DNA of 64,000 nt from NCBI GenBank assembly GCA_903893815.1, contig CAITNS010000059.1, positions 1 to 64,000 of the forward strand, in the 5' to 3' direction. Position numbers and translations under genes: made by a program. The stretch comes from an uncultured Bacteroidota bacterium (GTDB lineage Bacteria > Bacteroidota > Bacteroidia > B-17B0 > Aurantibacillaceae). The notes under the pieces were generated by a model, which worked only from the letters and a program-made list of their open reading frames with translations, searched no databases and had not been told where the DNA came from. Below are positions 28,475-37,552 of this stretch, piece after piece (the first letter of the stretch is position 1; each line of letters opens with the position of its first letter).

Positions 28475-29236
28475 TTGTTTAATAAAAAATACACACTTAA
28501 AAAATGGAGCTTGTCAGTTCGAGCGAAGTCGAGAACTTTACATTCGCATCTCGACTACGCTCGATGTGACAGAAAATTCTTTATTTATTTAATTTTTTTC
28601 CTTGGTATTCTTCTTCAAAATTGTGCACCAACACGATTTGTAAAGCCCTTAGCTAAAAACCAAAATGCCATTTCAGCCAATTTAGGTGGGCCATTAATTC
28701 ATTTTGGAAAAGCAGTCACTCCAATTCCCTTTACTTCATTAATGTATGGAAGAGGAATTACAAATTCAACTACTGCATTCGCTTCTGTTCATACTACGGC
28801 TTTGTTGTTCGGTAATTTTCAAACAGATTTAGGAGTTTGTCAGCGCCTTTATAAACATGATAGTTTAAAATTCGGCATTACAATTAATCCTGCTTTAAAT
28901 ATGATATATGATAAATGGAATAAAAATTTTAGAGCTTGGCCACAGTTGGATGTGAATATCTATAAGGATATTTTAAAGGACAAAGCATTTGTATATATAG
29001 GTTTAACTAATTGGTTTGAGTTGTCTTCAAAAAAAGCACATAACGAAGTTCAAAAAAATCATGCGTTAATTAATCCGCATATTGGAATGACTTATAATAC
29101 CAAAAAGTGGGGTTATACGTTAGAGTGTAAATTTTTACAAATGAATAAAAAAAATATTCCAAATATTGTTGACTATGTTGGCATTCAGCAAAGAGGTGCT
29201 ATAGGTATCTATTTAAATTTTACTAGAAGATTTTAA
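28475..29236 (+). CDS. Predicted lipoprotein / outer membrane protein of unknown function, 5' end altered by a repeat
   Basis: The body, from KFFIYLIFFLGILLQNCAP onward, looks like a Bacteroidota lipoprotein signal followed by about 190 residues rich in beta-strand patterns and ending in an aromatic residue (GIYLNFTRRF), as outer membrane proteins do. No ATG lies in frame before the signal. The only starts are a TTG at 28475 or a non-standard codon, because the palindrome at 28513-28570 sits where the start should be. Read from the TTG, residues 13-32 are encoded by the repeat. The gene may be expressed with an odd N-terminus or be a recent casualty. No family recognised. Confidence 0.6.
   Translation: MFNKKYTLKKWSLSVRAKSRTLHSHLDYARCDRKFFIYLIFFLGILLQNCAPTRFVKPLAKNQNAISANLGGPLIHFGKAVTPIPFTSLMYGRGITNSTTAFASVHTTALLFGNFQTDLGVCQRLYKHDSLKFGITINPALNMIYDKWNKNFRAWPQLDVNIYKDILKDKAFVYIGLTNWFELSSKKAHNEVQKNHALINPHIGMTYNTKKWGYTLECKFLQMNKKNIPNIVDYVGIQQRGAIGIYLNFTRRF
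28513..28570. repeat. Dispersed palindrome (GAGCGAAGTCGAG family) at a gene start
   Basis: The 22-bp arms gtcagttcgagcgaagtcga.. and tctcgactacgctcgatgtg.. are inverted with three mismatches around a 14-bp centre. It overlaps the first codons of the lipoprotein gene at 28475. Confidence 0.8.
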
Positions 29237-29277
29237 ATAATGATTTTTTTTATAAAAAATACACATCATCAAAATAG

Positions 29278-29350
29278 TCATGCTGACTTTCACTTCGAGC
29301 GAAGTCGAGAAGCAGCATCTCAAAAGACAATGAAACGAGTTCAGGGTGAC
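29278..29350. repeat. Dispersed palindrome at the start of the alpha/beta hydrolase gene
   Basis: It begins gtcatgctga and ends tcagggtgac (inverted ends) and contains cttcgagcgaagtcgagaag. The in-frame translation across it gives HFERSREAAS and MKRVQGD, peptides well known as artefacts of this repeat in Bacteroidota annotations. Confidence 0.8.
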
Positions 29351-30238
29351 ATTAAAGTCATTATGTTTTTTGTCTTGTTATTATTTTCATCTTGTTTAAG
29401 ACTAGATGATAACTTCTATAATTTAGAAGACAAAATCACTGAATATAAATTAGATAATTATACCGGTGAACAAGATTTTATTTTGGATAATTCGTATCAC
29501 ATTGCAGATAGTTTAATTCATCATTTTACACTTTCATCTAAAGGTTCACAAGATAATAATGCAACAACTATTCATGCCATATACATTGGTAGTATTTCTA
29601 AAATACAAACTGATACCGTTATTATGTATTGTCATGGTAATAAATGGCACATGGATTTTTATTGGCAGCGTGCAAAATTATTAGCACATACTTCGGGCAA
29701 AAATAAATACGGTGTGTTGATGATTGATTATAGAGGTTACGGCTTAAGCGAAGGAAAACCTACTGAAGATGGTTTGTATGCTGATGTGGATGCCGCTTTG
29801 CAGTGGTTAAAATTAAAAGGTTTAACTAATAATCGTTTAATGATTTATGGTTTTAGTATGGGTTCTGCACCTGCTTGTGAATTGACCAATAAACCAAGAA
29901 GTATGGCACCTTCAAAATTAATTTTAGAAGCACCTTTTGCATCGGCAGATGTGATGGCAAATGATGCAAGCGGATTAAATATGCCGGGCTCATTTTTCTC
30001 GAATTTAAAAATTGATAATGCCGAAGAAATTAAAACAATAAGTCAGCCATTTTGTTGGATTCATGGAACTAACGATAATTTCTTAAATATCAATACACAT
30101 GGTGAGGTTGTATTTAAAAACTACCACGGTATTTATCAAGAAGCTCACAGAATTTCAGGAGCCGATCATGGCGAAATACCGGCAAAAATGGGCTTTACCA
30201 ATTATGTAAATACATTAAGTATCTTTATAAGAAAATAA
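29330..30238 (+). CDS. Predicted alpha/beta-hydrolase lipoprotein
   Basis: About 300 residues. The hydrophobic segment VIMFFVLLLFSSC is a lipoprotein signal ending at Cys. The serine-hydrolase triad is visible: GFSMGSAPA (nucleophile elbow), Asp in WIHGTNDNFL and His in GADHGEIP; DYRGYGLSEGKP forms the oxyanion-side loop. Closest in style to periplasmic BEM46-like or FrsA-like hydrolases; substrate unknown. ATG 29330 gives a basic n-region (MKRVQGDIK) that is encoded by the dispersed repeat. ATG 29363 would give an 11-residue signal with no positive charge. A longer frame from 29240 is entirely repeat-derived and unlikely. Confidence 0.8.
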   Translation: MKRVQGDIKVIMFFVLLLFSSCLRLDDNFYNLEDKITEYKLDNYTGEQDFILDNSYHIADSLIHHFTLSSKGSQDNNATTIHAIYIGSISKIQTDTVIMYCHGNKWHMDFYWQRAKLLAHTSGKNKYGVLMIDYRGYGLSEGKPTEDGLYADVDAALQWLKLKGLTNNRLMIYGFSMGSAPACELTNKPRSMAPSKLILEAPFASADVMANDASGLNMPGSFFSNLKIDNAEEIKTISQPFCWIHGTNDNFLNINTHGEVVFKNYHGIYQEAHRISGADHGEIPAKMGFTNYVNTLSIFIRK

Positions 30239-30257
30239 TTTAAACATAAAACAACAA

Positions 30258-31352
30258 ATGCCAATAACCATTGATAGCGTTATAGACGCCCTAAAATATG
30301 TAGATGATCCGGATCTTAAAAAAGATTTAGTAACTCTTGGAATGATTAAAGATGTAGTAGTAGATGGAAAAAATGTGGCTTTTACGGTTGTATTAACTAC
30401 GCCTGCTTGTCCAATGAAAGACATGATACACAATGCCTGTATTAACGCCATAAAACATTATGTGGATAAAGACGCTGTTGTAAATGTAAACATGACGGCA
30501 AACGTTACCTCTACCAGAGATAAAGATATGGGAACGCTTTCGCAAGTAAAAAATATTATTGCGGTTGCTTCTGGTAAAGGCGGTGTTGGTAAATCAACCA
30601 TTTCGGCAAACTTAGCAGTAGCTTTAGCAAAACAAGGTGCTAAGGTTGGCTTAGTAGATGCAGATATTTATGGTCCATCTCAAACGATTATGTTTGATGT
30701 GCAAAATGATATGCCTGGCAAAGGTGAATATGAAGGGAAACCTAAAATGAAACCGGTTGAAAGTTACGGCGTAAAATTAAACTCGGTTGGTTTTTTAGCA
30801 GGTCCTGACCAAGTCATTGCATTACGCGGACCAATGGCATCAAAAGCATTAACACAATTATTTACAGATACTGCCTGGGGCGAATTAGATTATTTAATTG
30901 TGGATTTACCTCCCGGAACAGGCGATATTCAAATTACATTATGTAGCACTATTCCTATTACTGCGGCGGTTATTGTAAGTACACCGCAAGCAGTTGCTTT
31001 AGCGGATGCTCGCAAAGGAATTGCTTTATTTAAATTACCTGCTTTAAATGTTCCAGTTTTAGGTATCGTTGAAAACATGGCTTATTTTACGCCAGCAGAA
31101 TTGCCAGAGAATAAATATTATATTTTTGGTAAAGACGGTGCAAAAAATTTGGCAGAAGAAATGAATTTACCTTTATTAGGACAAATACCTTTAGTTCAAA
31201 GTATACGTGAAGCGGGCGATGCTGGTCGTCCAGCAGTATTACAAGAGACAACACCACAAGCATTAGCATTTAGAGAAATGGCTCAAAACATAGCGCAACA
31301 AATTGCTATTTTAAATGCTAATAAGGTAAAGGAGAAAGCTAATTCTGTTTAA
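30258..31352 (+). CDS. mrp: Mrp/ApbC-family P-loop ATPase (Fe-S cluster carrier)
   Basis: 364 residues: an N-terminal MIP18/DUF59 domain (about 1-85, with TTPACPMKDMI), a linker, then a deviant Walker A GKGGVGKST at 105-113 and the ParA/MinD-like ATPase domain (VDADIYGPSQ, DLPPGTGDIQ, VSTPQAVALADARKG, GIVENMAYF). The family binds and delivers Fe-S clusters. The CxxC usually found after ENMxYF is absent here, as in other Bacteroidota sequences I recall. The last four codons (ANSV) differ from those of two other copies of the gene's 3' end downstream (VATA), and no terminator follows, suggesting that this 3' end was replaced. Confidence 0.93.
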   Translation: MPITIDSVIDALKYVDDPDLKKDLVTLGMIKDVVVDGKNVAFTVVLTTPACPMKDMIHNACINAIKHYVDKDAVVNVNMTANVTSTRDKDMGTLSQVKNIIAVASGKGGVGKSTISANLAVALAKQGAKVGLVDADIYGPSQTIMFDVQNDMPGKGEYEGKPKMKPVESYGVKLNSVGFLAGPDQVIALRGPMASKALTQLFTDTAWGELDYLIVDLPPGTGDIQITLCSTIPITAAVIVSTPQAVALADARKGIALFKLPALNVPVLGIVENMAYFTPAELPENKYYIFGKDGAKNLAEEMNLPLLGQIPLVQSIREAGDAGRPAVLQETTPQALAFREMAQNIAQQIAILNANKVKEKANSV

Positions 31353-31403
31353 ATTGAATGACTAAATGTACAGTGTTGGATGTTTTTTTTGTAACTTAGT
31401 ATT

Positions 31404-31931
31404 ATGAATAAAAAAGAAACTGGGCTTAGTTTTGTTATTGATAAGTTGACAAATAGCATAGAAAATGTTATATCAGGCGATAGTTTTGCTACTGAAGTTT
31501 CTATTATTACACCAAGTGATTTAAAGAAAATTACAAAAAAGGAGGGTTGGGATTTTAGTTGGAAAGAAGAATATAAAAATCCTATAAAGGAACTGTATAA
31601 GTTGACCATCGTCAGTAGCCCTAATGTCATACAAGGTGTAATCAGTATCGAGATTAAATCAGATCATGTTTACATGCACCTAATTGAAAGTGCTCCATTT
31701 AATAAAGGGAAAACTAAAATATATTCAGGCGTTGCTGGAAACTTAGTTGCTTTTGCTTGTAAGCTATCATTCCAAAGAGGTTTTGAAGGAAATATTTCTT
31801 TTTTATCCAAGAGTCAATTAATAGAACATTACGAAAAAACGCTTCAAGCAAAACATTTTGGTGGAAGAGTGATGATTATTGAAAATATAGCAGCCTTAAG
31901 ATTGATTAATAAATATTTTAAAAATGAGTAA
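31404..31931 (+). CDS. GNAT-like protein, first gene of a two-gene module
   Basis: 175 residues, cytosolic. The segment VYMHLIESAPFNKGKTKIY then GVAGNLVAFACKLSFQRGFEGNISF and LRLINKYF has the strand-helix order of a GNAT acetyltransferase core, but the classical acetyl-CoA loop (Q/RxxGxG/A) is not clear. I recall similar proteins (ESAPFN...GNLVAFACKLSFQ) scattered in Bacteroidota genomes with a small acidic partner. It lies 51 bp after mrp and directly abuts a 54-residue gene. A toxin-like or modification role is only inferred from the two-gene format and from the flanking mrp fragments, which suggest arrival by transfer. Confidence 0.7.
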   Translation: MNKKETGLSFVIDKLTNSIENVISGDSFATEVSIITPSDLKKITKKEGWDFSWKEEYKNPIKELYKLTIVSSPNVIQGVISIEIKSDHVYMHLIESAPFNKGKTKIYSGVAGNLVAFACKLSFQRGFEGNISFLSKSQLIEHYEKTLQAKHFGGRVMIIENIAALRLINKYFKNE

Positions 31932-32096
31932 ATGAAAACTAAAAAAAATGAATTAAATGTAGATGTAATAGGAGGACTTGGCGAATTATCGCTTGAAGAA
32001 GAGAAAGCATTAAAAGATTATTTTGCAAAGAAAAAGGTAAAAACAAACTTAAATAAAAAGCAAACTAATAAAGCTTCTTCAAAAGTTGCTGCATAA
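31932..32096 (+). CDS. Small charged protein, partner of the GNAT-like gene
   Basis: 54 residues beginning MKTKKNELNVDVIGG, with LSLEEEKALKDYFAKKK in the middle and a Lys/Ser-rich tail (NKASSKVAA). Its ATG directly follows the TAA of the GNAT-like gene with no gap, so the two are almost surely co-translated. The helix with EEEKAL and the basic tail would suit a small binding partner, such as an antitoxin-like protein. No family is recognised with certainty. Confidence 0.65.
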   Translation: MKTKKNELNVDVIGGLGELSLEEEKALKDYFAKKKVKTNLNKKQTNKASSKVAA

Positions 32097-32113
32097 TTTT
32101 GCGTTAATAATAT

Positions 32114-32207
32114 AGCCTTAGCTTTTAGAGAAATTTCTCAAAACATAGCGCAACAAATTGCTATTTTAAATGCTAATAAGGTAAAGGAGACAGTAGCTAC
32201 GGCTTAG
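32114..32207 (+). pseudogene. Remnant of the mrp 3' end (copy B)
   Basis: From agccttagc at 32114 the sequence encodes ALAFREISQNIAQQIAILNANKVKETVATA and a TAG, matching the last about 30 codons of mrp. Against copy C (39080-39173) it differs at few bases, including changes M to I, A to S and K to T, so it no longer looks selected as protein. It has no start codon and follows the 54-residue gene by 17 bp. The shared block continues through the terminator to 32259. Confidence 0.9.
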
Positions 32208-32224
32208 TTTAAATTATAAAAATT

Positions 32225-32259
32225 AAAAAGCTCCTTCAAATTTTTGAAGGAGCTTTTTT
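32225..32259 (+). terminator. Terminator shared by mrp remnant B and the convergent response regulator
   Basis: aaaagctccttcaaa and tttgaaggagctttt form a near-perfect stem with a very small loop and T-runs on both strands, so it can act in both directions. A second copy with one base changed in the stem lies at 39191-39226. Confidence 0.92.
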
Positions 32260-32261
32260 GT

Positions 32262-32996
32262 TTAAAACAAATTTAATTTTTGCAACAATTCTTGTCTGCT
32301 ATTTTCACTAACTGGAATTTCTTTACCGTTTACTAAAACCTCTTTAGGATTTACTTTTTCAATATGTTTAAGGTTCACTAAAAAGGAACGGTGCGTTCTA
32401 AAGAAATGGAATAAGGATAATTTTTCTTCCACTACTTTTAAGGTATAGCTTAAAATGTATTTAGTTTGTTTGGTGTAAATGATGCTGTAATTATCACAAG
32501 CTTCGGCATACAATACATCGGCGTAATTTACTTTTACCAAGCTGTGTTTGTCTTTAATAAAAAAATGATCGTTCACTAAAAATGAATCAGAGAAAGATAC
32601 TTGAGTATTTTCTTTTTGCAAATTGAAACTGTGCCAAGCTAAATTTATTTGGGTTTGTATATCGCCAGCTTTAAATGGTTTTACAATAAAGCCAAATGGA
32701 TTAGTCAATTTTACGCGTTCTAATGTTTTGGCATCCGTATTTGATGAAATAAAAATAAATGGTTTTTTGTAATGTTGATTGTTGTAATGCGCGATGTCAA
32801 TCCCATCTGGCCCATCTCCTAAATTAATATCTAATAAAATTAAATCTGGATTTTCTTTTTGCAATAGTTCTTTGGCATCGCTAAAGTTATCGGCAATGCC
32901 AGCACTTTTAAACCCTGCATCTAATACATATTGTTCAATATGGTCAGCAATTAAAGGTTCGTCTTCTACGATTGCTATTTTTAAATTAGATGTCAT
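32262..32996 (-). CDS. LytTR-family response regulator
   Basis: 244 residues. The receiver domain spans 1-120 with the acidic pocket EDE at 11-13, phospho-acceptor D56 (LILLDINLG), a Ser at SSNT and Lys in VKPFKAGD. The C-terminal LytTR DNA-binding domain spans about 145-244 (YAEACDNYSIIYT, FFRTHRSFLVNLKHIEKVNPKEVLV). It is the regulator for the histidine kinase gene just upstream, whose 3' end it overlaps by 11 bp. Target promoters are not evident. Confidence 0.93.
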   Translation of the reverse strand: MTSNLKIAIVEDEPLIADHIEQYVLDAGFKSAGIADNFSDAKELLQKENPDLILLDINLGDGPDGIDIAHYNNQHYKKPFIFISSNTDAKTLERVKLTNPFGFIVKPFKAGDIQTQINLAWHSFNLQKENTQVSFSDSFLVNDHFFIKDKHSLVKVNYADVLYAEACDNYSIIYTKQTKYILSYTLKVVEEKLSLFHFFRTHRSFLVNLKHIEKVNPKEVLVNGKEIPVSENSRQELLQKLNLF

Positions 32997-34758
32997 ATAA
33001 CTTAAAGCTATTAATTTTTAATTGTATACTCGTGCCTTTATTAGAAGTATCTTCTATGATTTCGGCGCGTAATTTACGTGATAAGGATTTAATTAATTTA
33101 GTGCCAAACGAAGTGCCAGATTCATTTACTGCTGCTTGTTTTCCTACTCCATTATCAGTCACTATTAATACAAGAGCGTCTTGTTGTTTATTGAGAGTGA
33201 TGGTAATCTCTGGTTTTTCAATCGATAAAAAAGCATATTTGCAGGCATTGGTAATTAATTCGGCCGTTATTAAACCAATGGGAATAGCAGATTCTAAATC
33301 CATATTCAGGTCATCTACTTTGCATGTTAACTGAATTGGTGTGGTTGTGACAGACGAGGAAAAGTTCTTCAAAATATCAAAGGCTAACTCTTGTAAGTAG
33401 GTGTTAATTTTTATTCCTCTGATATTATCAGATTGATATAATCGTTGATGAATCAATGAAATAGCATTAATACGACTTAGGCTATCTTCGATCACTCGCA
33501 TTGATTTTTCGTCTGTTAAATCTCTTGCTTGTAAATCTAAAATGGAAGACACCATTTGTAAATTATTTTTGACGCGATGGTGAATTTCGCTCATCATCAC
33601 TTCTTTTTGTTCTAAATTCGCCTGTATGGCGGTGTTTTTTTGCTCTAGTAAACTATTTACTTTTTGTTTATTTCTAACAACTATCATTGTAAATACTAAA
33701 GAAATTAAAATCACAATGATGACGACGATAAATAGTAAACGTTGTTTTGTATTGGCTTCATCATCAATTTTTTTCTTTAGCTCTATTTCTGTTACTTTTT
33801 GTTGGTTCTTTTCTACGTCAAATTTGGCCTGCATTTCGGCAATAGCATCGTTCTTATCTTGATTAAATAATGTGTCTTTTAATGAAGCGTAATTTTGAAA
33901 ACTGGCATAAGCATTTTTGTAATCACCCATCGAAAATAAAATATCGGCCATGGTTTCATGGCAAAATAATTCTCTTTCAACAGAACCAACTTCTTTACTA
34001 ATAGCAATACTTTTTTCGGAATAAGTTTTGGCGATTTCATATTCTTTTAATTCTTTATAGCAGGTTGCTAACGAATTGTAATTGGTAATTAAATGGTATT
34101 TGTTATTTGATTTTAAAGAATATTGTTCCGCTAGTTTATAATAACTAATAGCTTTATTATACTCTTTTTTTGCGTAATATATTTTTGCTAAGGAGTTGTA
34201 GGCAGGTCCAAATCCTGGTTCGTAATTTATTTCTTGATAAATTTTTAGTGCTTCGTTGTAGTTGATTTCTGCCAAATCCATTTTTTTGACATAGGTGTAT
34301 GAAACGCCTTGGTTAATATAAACACCCGCTAAATCTTTTTTATTGGTGGTTTTTTTATAAAGTTCGATCGATTTATCATAGTATTTTAAAGCATTGTCGT
34401 ATTGGTATTGCAGGTAATAAGCAATTCCCATTTGAGAATAGCAATGGGCTAATTCACTAACTTCTTTTAATTCTTCAAATAATTTGATGGCTTCAATAAA
34501 TTGTTTAATAGCAATATCTGATTTGCCATTTACATAGTTACAGATGGCTAGGTTTTTGGTGGCGGCCGCAATGCCTTTTTTAAAATTTGCTTGTTGTGCC
34601 AAATTTAAGGCTTCTTGAGCTAAATAGCTGGAGCTATCTACATCTACTTTACTTAAATTTTCTGAACGCTTATTTAGCGCATTGATTTTAGCCGTGTCAG
34701 TTTGAGACAAAGCCTGTTGGGTTATAAAAATGAAGAAGAAAAAGATTAGTTTGTTCAT
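32986..34758 (-). CDS. TPR-containing sensor histidine kinase (HisKA_2 type)
   Basis: 590 residues. Signal peptide at 1-19, then six or seven TPR units at about 45-290 (for example AHCYSQMGIAYYLQYQYDNALKYYDKSIELY), a coiled coil, one membrane helix at about 341-361, and a kinase core of the HisKA_2 type: EIHHRVKNNLQMVSS with the phospho-acceptor His at 393 or 394. The ATPase domain has LITAELITNACKYAF (N-box), VTDNGVG (G1) and SFGTKLIKSL (G2). The TPR part faces the periplasm, so the signal is probably an envelope protein or peptide. Co-transcribed with the LytTR regulator. Confidence 0.92.
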   Translation of the reverse strand: MNKLIFFFFIFITQQALSQTDTAKINALNKRSENLSKVDVDSSSYLAQEALNLAQQANFKKGIAAATKNLAICNYVNGKSDIAIKQFIEAIKLFEELKEVSELAHCYSQMGIAYYLQYQYDNALKYYDKSIELYKKTTNKKDLAGVYINQGVSYTYVKKMDLAEINYNEALKIYQEINYEPGFGPAYNSLAKIYYAKKEYNKAISYYKLAEQYSLKSNNKYHLITNYNSLATCYKELKEYEIAKTYSEKSIAISKEVGSVERELFCHETMADILFSMGDYKNAYASFQNYASLKDTLFNQDKNDAIAEMQAKFDVEKNQQKVTEIELKKKIDDEANTKQRLLFIVVIIVILISLVFTMIVVRNKQKVNSLLEQKNTAIQANLEQKEVMMSEIHHRVKNNLQMVSSILDLQARDLTDEKSMRVIEDSLSRINAISLIHQRLYQSDNIRGIKINTYLQELAFDILKNFSSSVTTTPIQLTCKVDDLNMDLESAIPIGLITAELITNACKYAFLSIEKPEITITLNKQQDALVLIVTDNGVGKQAAVNESGTSFGTKLIKSLSRKLRAEIIEDTSNKGTSIQLKINSFKLYDI

Positions 34759-34867
34759 AGCCGCATTAAAAATACACTCATTTACTCAAAAAAGGAAGGT
34801 ATTCGCCCTATTTTTTTTACGTTCCTAGGTTAATGGCGCAATTTTATGCTAATCAAAAATTTAAACC

Positions 34868-37543
34868 ATGAAAAAAATATTTACAACATTAATGATTTTA
34901 GGGGCAAGTCTCTCTAGTTTTTCTCAAAAGTTGGATACCGTTTACCGTAATGCTGGCTATGGCCAGATGGAGCATGTAGGACTATTTAAAGAGTCTAATG
35001 GCGACATTATAATGGCTGGAGCATACGCCGGCAGTATTAATGATGTGGATCCAGGAGCTGCCACTATTGTATTACCTAATGCTAATAGTTTTGGTTTTTA
35101 TTTGATTAAGTATAGTGCTTTAGGTAATTATATAAATCATTTAAGTGTTCAAGGCACAGCTAATGTTATTGCGCAAGATGCCGCTCGAGATGCTTCTGGA
35201 AATTATTATATAGTAGGAGATATAAATGGCACCGCAGATTTTGATCCATCTGCTTCAGTATTTAACGTTAGCTCTGGCACGGCTAATCGAAAAGCCTTTA
35301 TTGCAAAATATGATCAAAATTTTAATTTTTTATCGGTCAATACTTTTACTGCTACTAATTATAGTTCTTTTGAATCTATTAAAATTGATGCGGCGGGTAA
35401 AATTTATTTAGGTGGATATTTCTGGGGAACTCAAGATTTTGATTTTGGAGCTGGTATTGCAAACGAAACCTCTGCAACCACTGGATCTAATATGTTTGTG
35501 ATGTATGATTCTAATTTGAATTTATTAAATCGATTTGTGAATTTTGGAAGATTTAGAACATTATGTGAAGTTGATAATAGTGGAAATATTTATTTGGCCG
35601 GAACTTTTGATTCAAATACTGATTTTGACCCCTCGGTATCTACTTATACATTGAATACTGCTGGCGGTTATGATGTGTATGTTGCTAAATATAATTCATC
35701 AATGGCTTTACAATGGGTTGGCCAAATTGGGAACACAAATAGTGAATCTGTGAAACAATTAAAATTAGACGCCTTTGGAAATCCTATCATTGTAGGTAAA
35801 TTTTCAGGTACCGTTGATTTTGATATAAGTTCAACATCTGCTTATACACTAGCAGCAGTTGCAACTGACGAATTTCTAGTTAGAATTTCTTCTATAGGTA
35901 CATTTAATTGGGCAAGACATTACCAATTAAGTAATCTAAGTATTAATGCTTATGGTGATTATGTAAATGTAGATGCTAATAATAATATTTATTATACAGG
36001 AGCGTTTAATGGCACAAAAAATTTTAATAATGGAGGCACTGCTTTTAATATGGTTGCAACAGGAGATGTAGATGGGTTTGTTGAAAAGTTAGACAACACG
36101 GGCGCTCAACAATGGTGTTTTAGATTTGGAGGTAGTACGCCAGGATTTAATTATACAGGAGGGCATTGTATCTCAGTCGAAAATTCAGGACAAATTAATT
36201 TAATTGGGTCTATGAGAGTAGTCAATGATTTTGATCCTTCGCCTTATGATTCAACATCAACTGCTCCCTTTGGAAGTTTTTATAATAGTTTTATTGCTAA
36301 ATATAATCAGTTAAAAACATTAACCGTTGCAACACCATCGTTATGTGCAGGTAATACTTTAACGGTACCATATTCTATTAACGGAACATGTAACATTGGA
36401 AATATTTTTACAGCACAACTTTCAGATGCAACTGGTAGTTTTGCTTCTCCTATTTCTATTGGAACAATCAGCGCAACTTCATCTGGAACTATTACTGCTA
36501 CCGTGCCTTCTACGGTTGCGTATGGCACAAATTATAGAGTTCGTGTTGTATCATCAAATCCAGTTCAAAAAGGAGAAAGAAATAATTCTAATATTTTAAT
36601 TAATAATGCTCCTTCAGTATTATCATCACCAAGTAGTAAAACAGTCTGTATAAATGCGAATACCTCTTTTACATCTACAGTTTCATCTAATTCTACGACT
36701 GTACAATGGTATTTTAATTCATCTCCAGTTAGTACCGCAACAATGGCAACTATAGCTCTTCCTACAGTTCAAGTATTAAATGCAGGAAATTATTATTTAA
36801 CAGTAACTAATGGATGTGGTTCAACTAATTCAAACACGGTTACTTTAACTGTAAATAATCCTTCAGTTACTGTATCTGGATTACTTGCGGTTTGTGCCGG
36901 ACAATCAACCACATTAACAGCGGCAGGAGTAGTTAATTATTCATGGAATACTGGCTCTAACTCACCTTCTATTACTGCTACACCTGCTTCAAATACTAAT
37001 TACACTGTTACAGGTATAGATGCACAAGGATGTATAGATACAGAAACTTTAACGGTTGTTTTAAATGCGTTACCTACAGTATCTGTGTCTACCAGCAATG
37101 CTATTATTTGCACTGGAGAAACTAGCACTTTAACCGCTACTGGAGCAAATACTTATTTATGGAACACAACTTCTAGTGGTTCAGCTATTGTTGTTAATCC
37201 AACTACTAATACAGTTTATACTGTAACAGGAACAGATGCAAACGGATGTTCAAATTCATCAACTATAACTCAATCTGTCTCTTTATGTACTGGTATTACT
37301 CAGTTAGTAAATGAATCATCAGTTTCTGTATTCCCAAATCCATTTACGGATGTAATTACTATTAAAAATACTTTTAAGAATTCTACTATTGTGATTGTTG
37401 ATGTTTTAGGCAAAGTAGTTTTCGAAAAACAAATTGTATCTTCAGAAACAAGCATTGATTTAAGCGAATTAAAAACTGGTTTTTATCAATTAATGGTGAA
37501 TGGAGAAAGTAATTCTTATACTCAAAAAATAATTAAACAATAA
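34868..37543 (+). CDS. T9SS-secreted beta-propeller / Ig-repeat protein
   Basis: 891 residues. Signal peptide (MKKIFTTLMILGASLSSFSQ). Residues about 25-480 carry repeated motifs of the SBBP/beta-propeller type: DANNNIYYTGAFNGTKNF, DNSGNIYLAGTFDSNTDFDPS, DASGNYYIVGDINGTADFDPS. Then come an IPT/Ig-like part and two SprB-like repeats (CAGQSTTLTAAG..NYSWNTGS). The C-terminus (about 820-891: VSVFPNPFTDVITI ... TGFYQLMVNG ... IKQ) is a type A T9SS sorting domain. Probably displayed on the surface or released. The promoter region is the short gap shared with the divergent histidine kinase gene. Confidence 0.88.
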   Translation: MKKIFTTLMILGASLSSFSQKLDTVYRNAGYGQMEHVGLFKESNGDIIMAGAYAGSINDVDPGAATIVLPNANSFGFYLIKYSALGNYINHLSVQGTANVIAQDAARDASGNYYIVGDINGTADFDPSASVFNVSSGTANRKAFIAKYDQNFNFLSVNTFTATNYSSFESIKIDAAGKIYLGGYFWGTQDFDFGAGIANETSATTGSNMFVMYDSNLNLLNRFVNFGRFRTLCEVDNSGNIYLAGTFDSNTDFDPSVSTYTLNTAGGYDVYVAKYNSSMALQWVGQIGNTNSESVKQLKLDAFGNPIIVGKFSGTVDFDISSTSAYTLAAVATDEFLVRISSIGTFNWARHYQLSNLSINAYGDYVNVDANNNIYYTGAFNGTKNFNNGGTAFNMVATGDVDGFVEKLDNTGAQQWCFRFGGSTPGFNYTGGHCISVENSGQINLIGSMRVVNDFDPSPYDSTSTAPFGSFYNSFIAKYNQLKTLTVATPSLCAGNTLTVPYSINGTCNIGNIFTAQLSDATGSFASPISIGTISATSSGTITATVPSTVAYGTNYRVRVVSSNPVQKGERNNSNILINNAPSVLSSPSSKTVCINANTSFTSTVSSNSTTVQWYFNSSPVSTATMATIALPTVQVLNAGNYYLTVTNGCGSTNSNTVTLTVNNPSVTVSGLLAVCAGQSTTLTAAGVVNYSWNTGSNSPSITATPASNTNYTVTGIDAQGCIDTETLTVVLNALPTVSVSTSNAIICTGETSTLTATGANTYLWNTTSSGSAIVVNPTTNTVYTVTGTDANGCSNSSTITQSVSLCTGITQLVNESSVSVFPNPFTDVITIKNTFKNSTIVIVDVLGKVVFEKQIVSSETSIDLSELKTGFYQLMVNGESNSYTQKIIKQ

Positions 37544-37552
37544 ATAGAAAAT

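Noticed and set aside
29240..29329. Longer N-terminus of the hydrolase containing HFERSREAAS
   Set aside because: These residues are translated from a dispersed palindrome and precede the real signal peptide.
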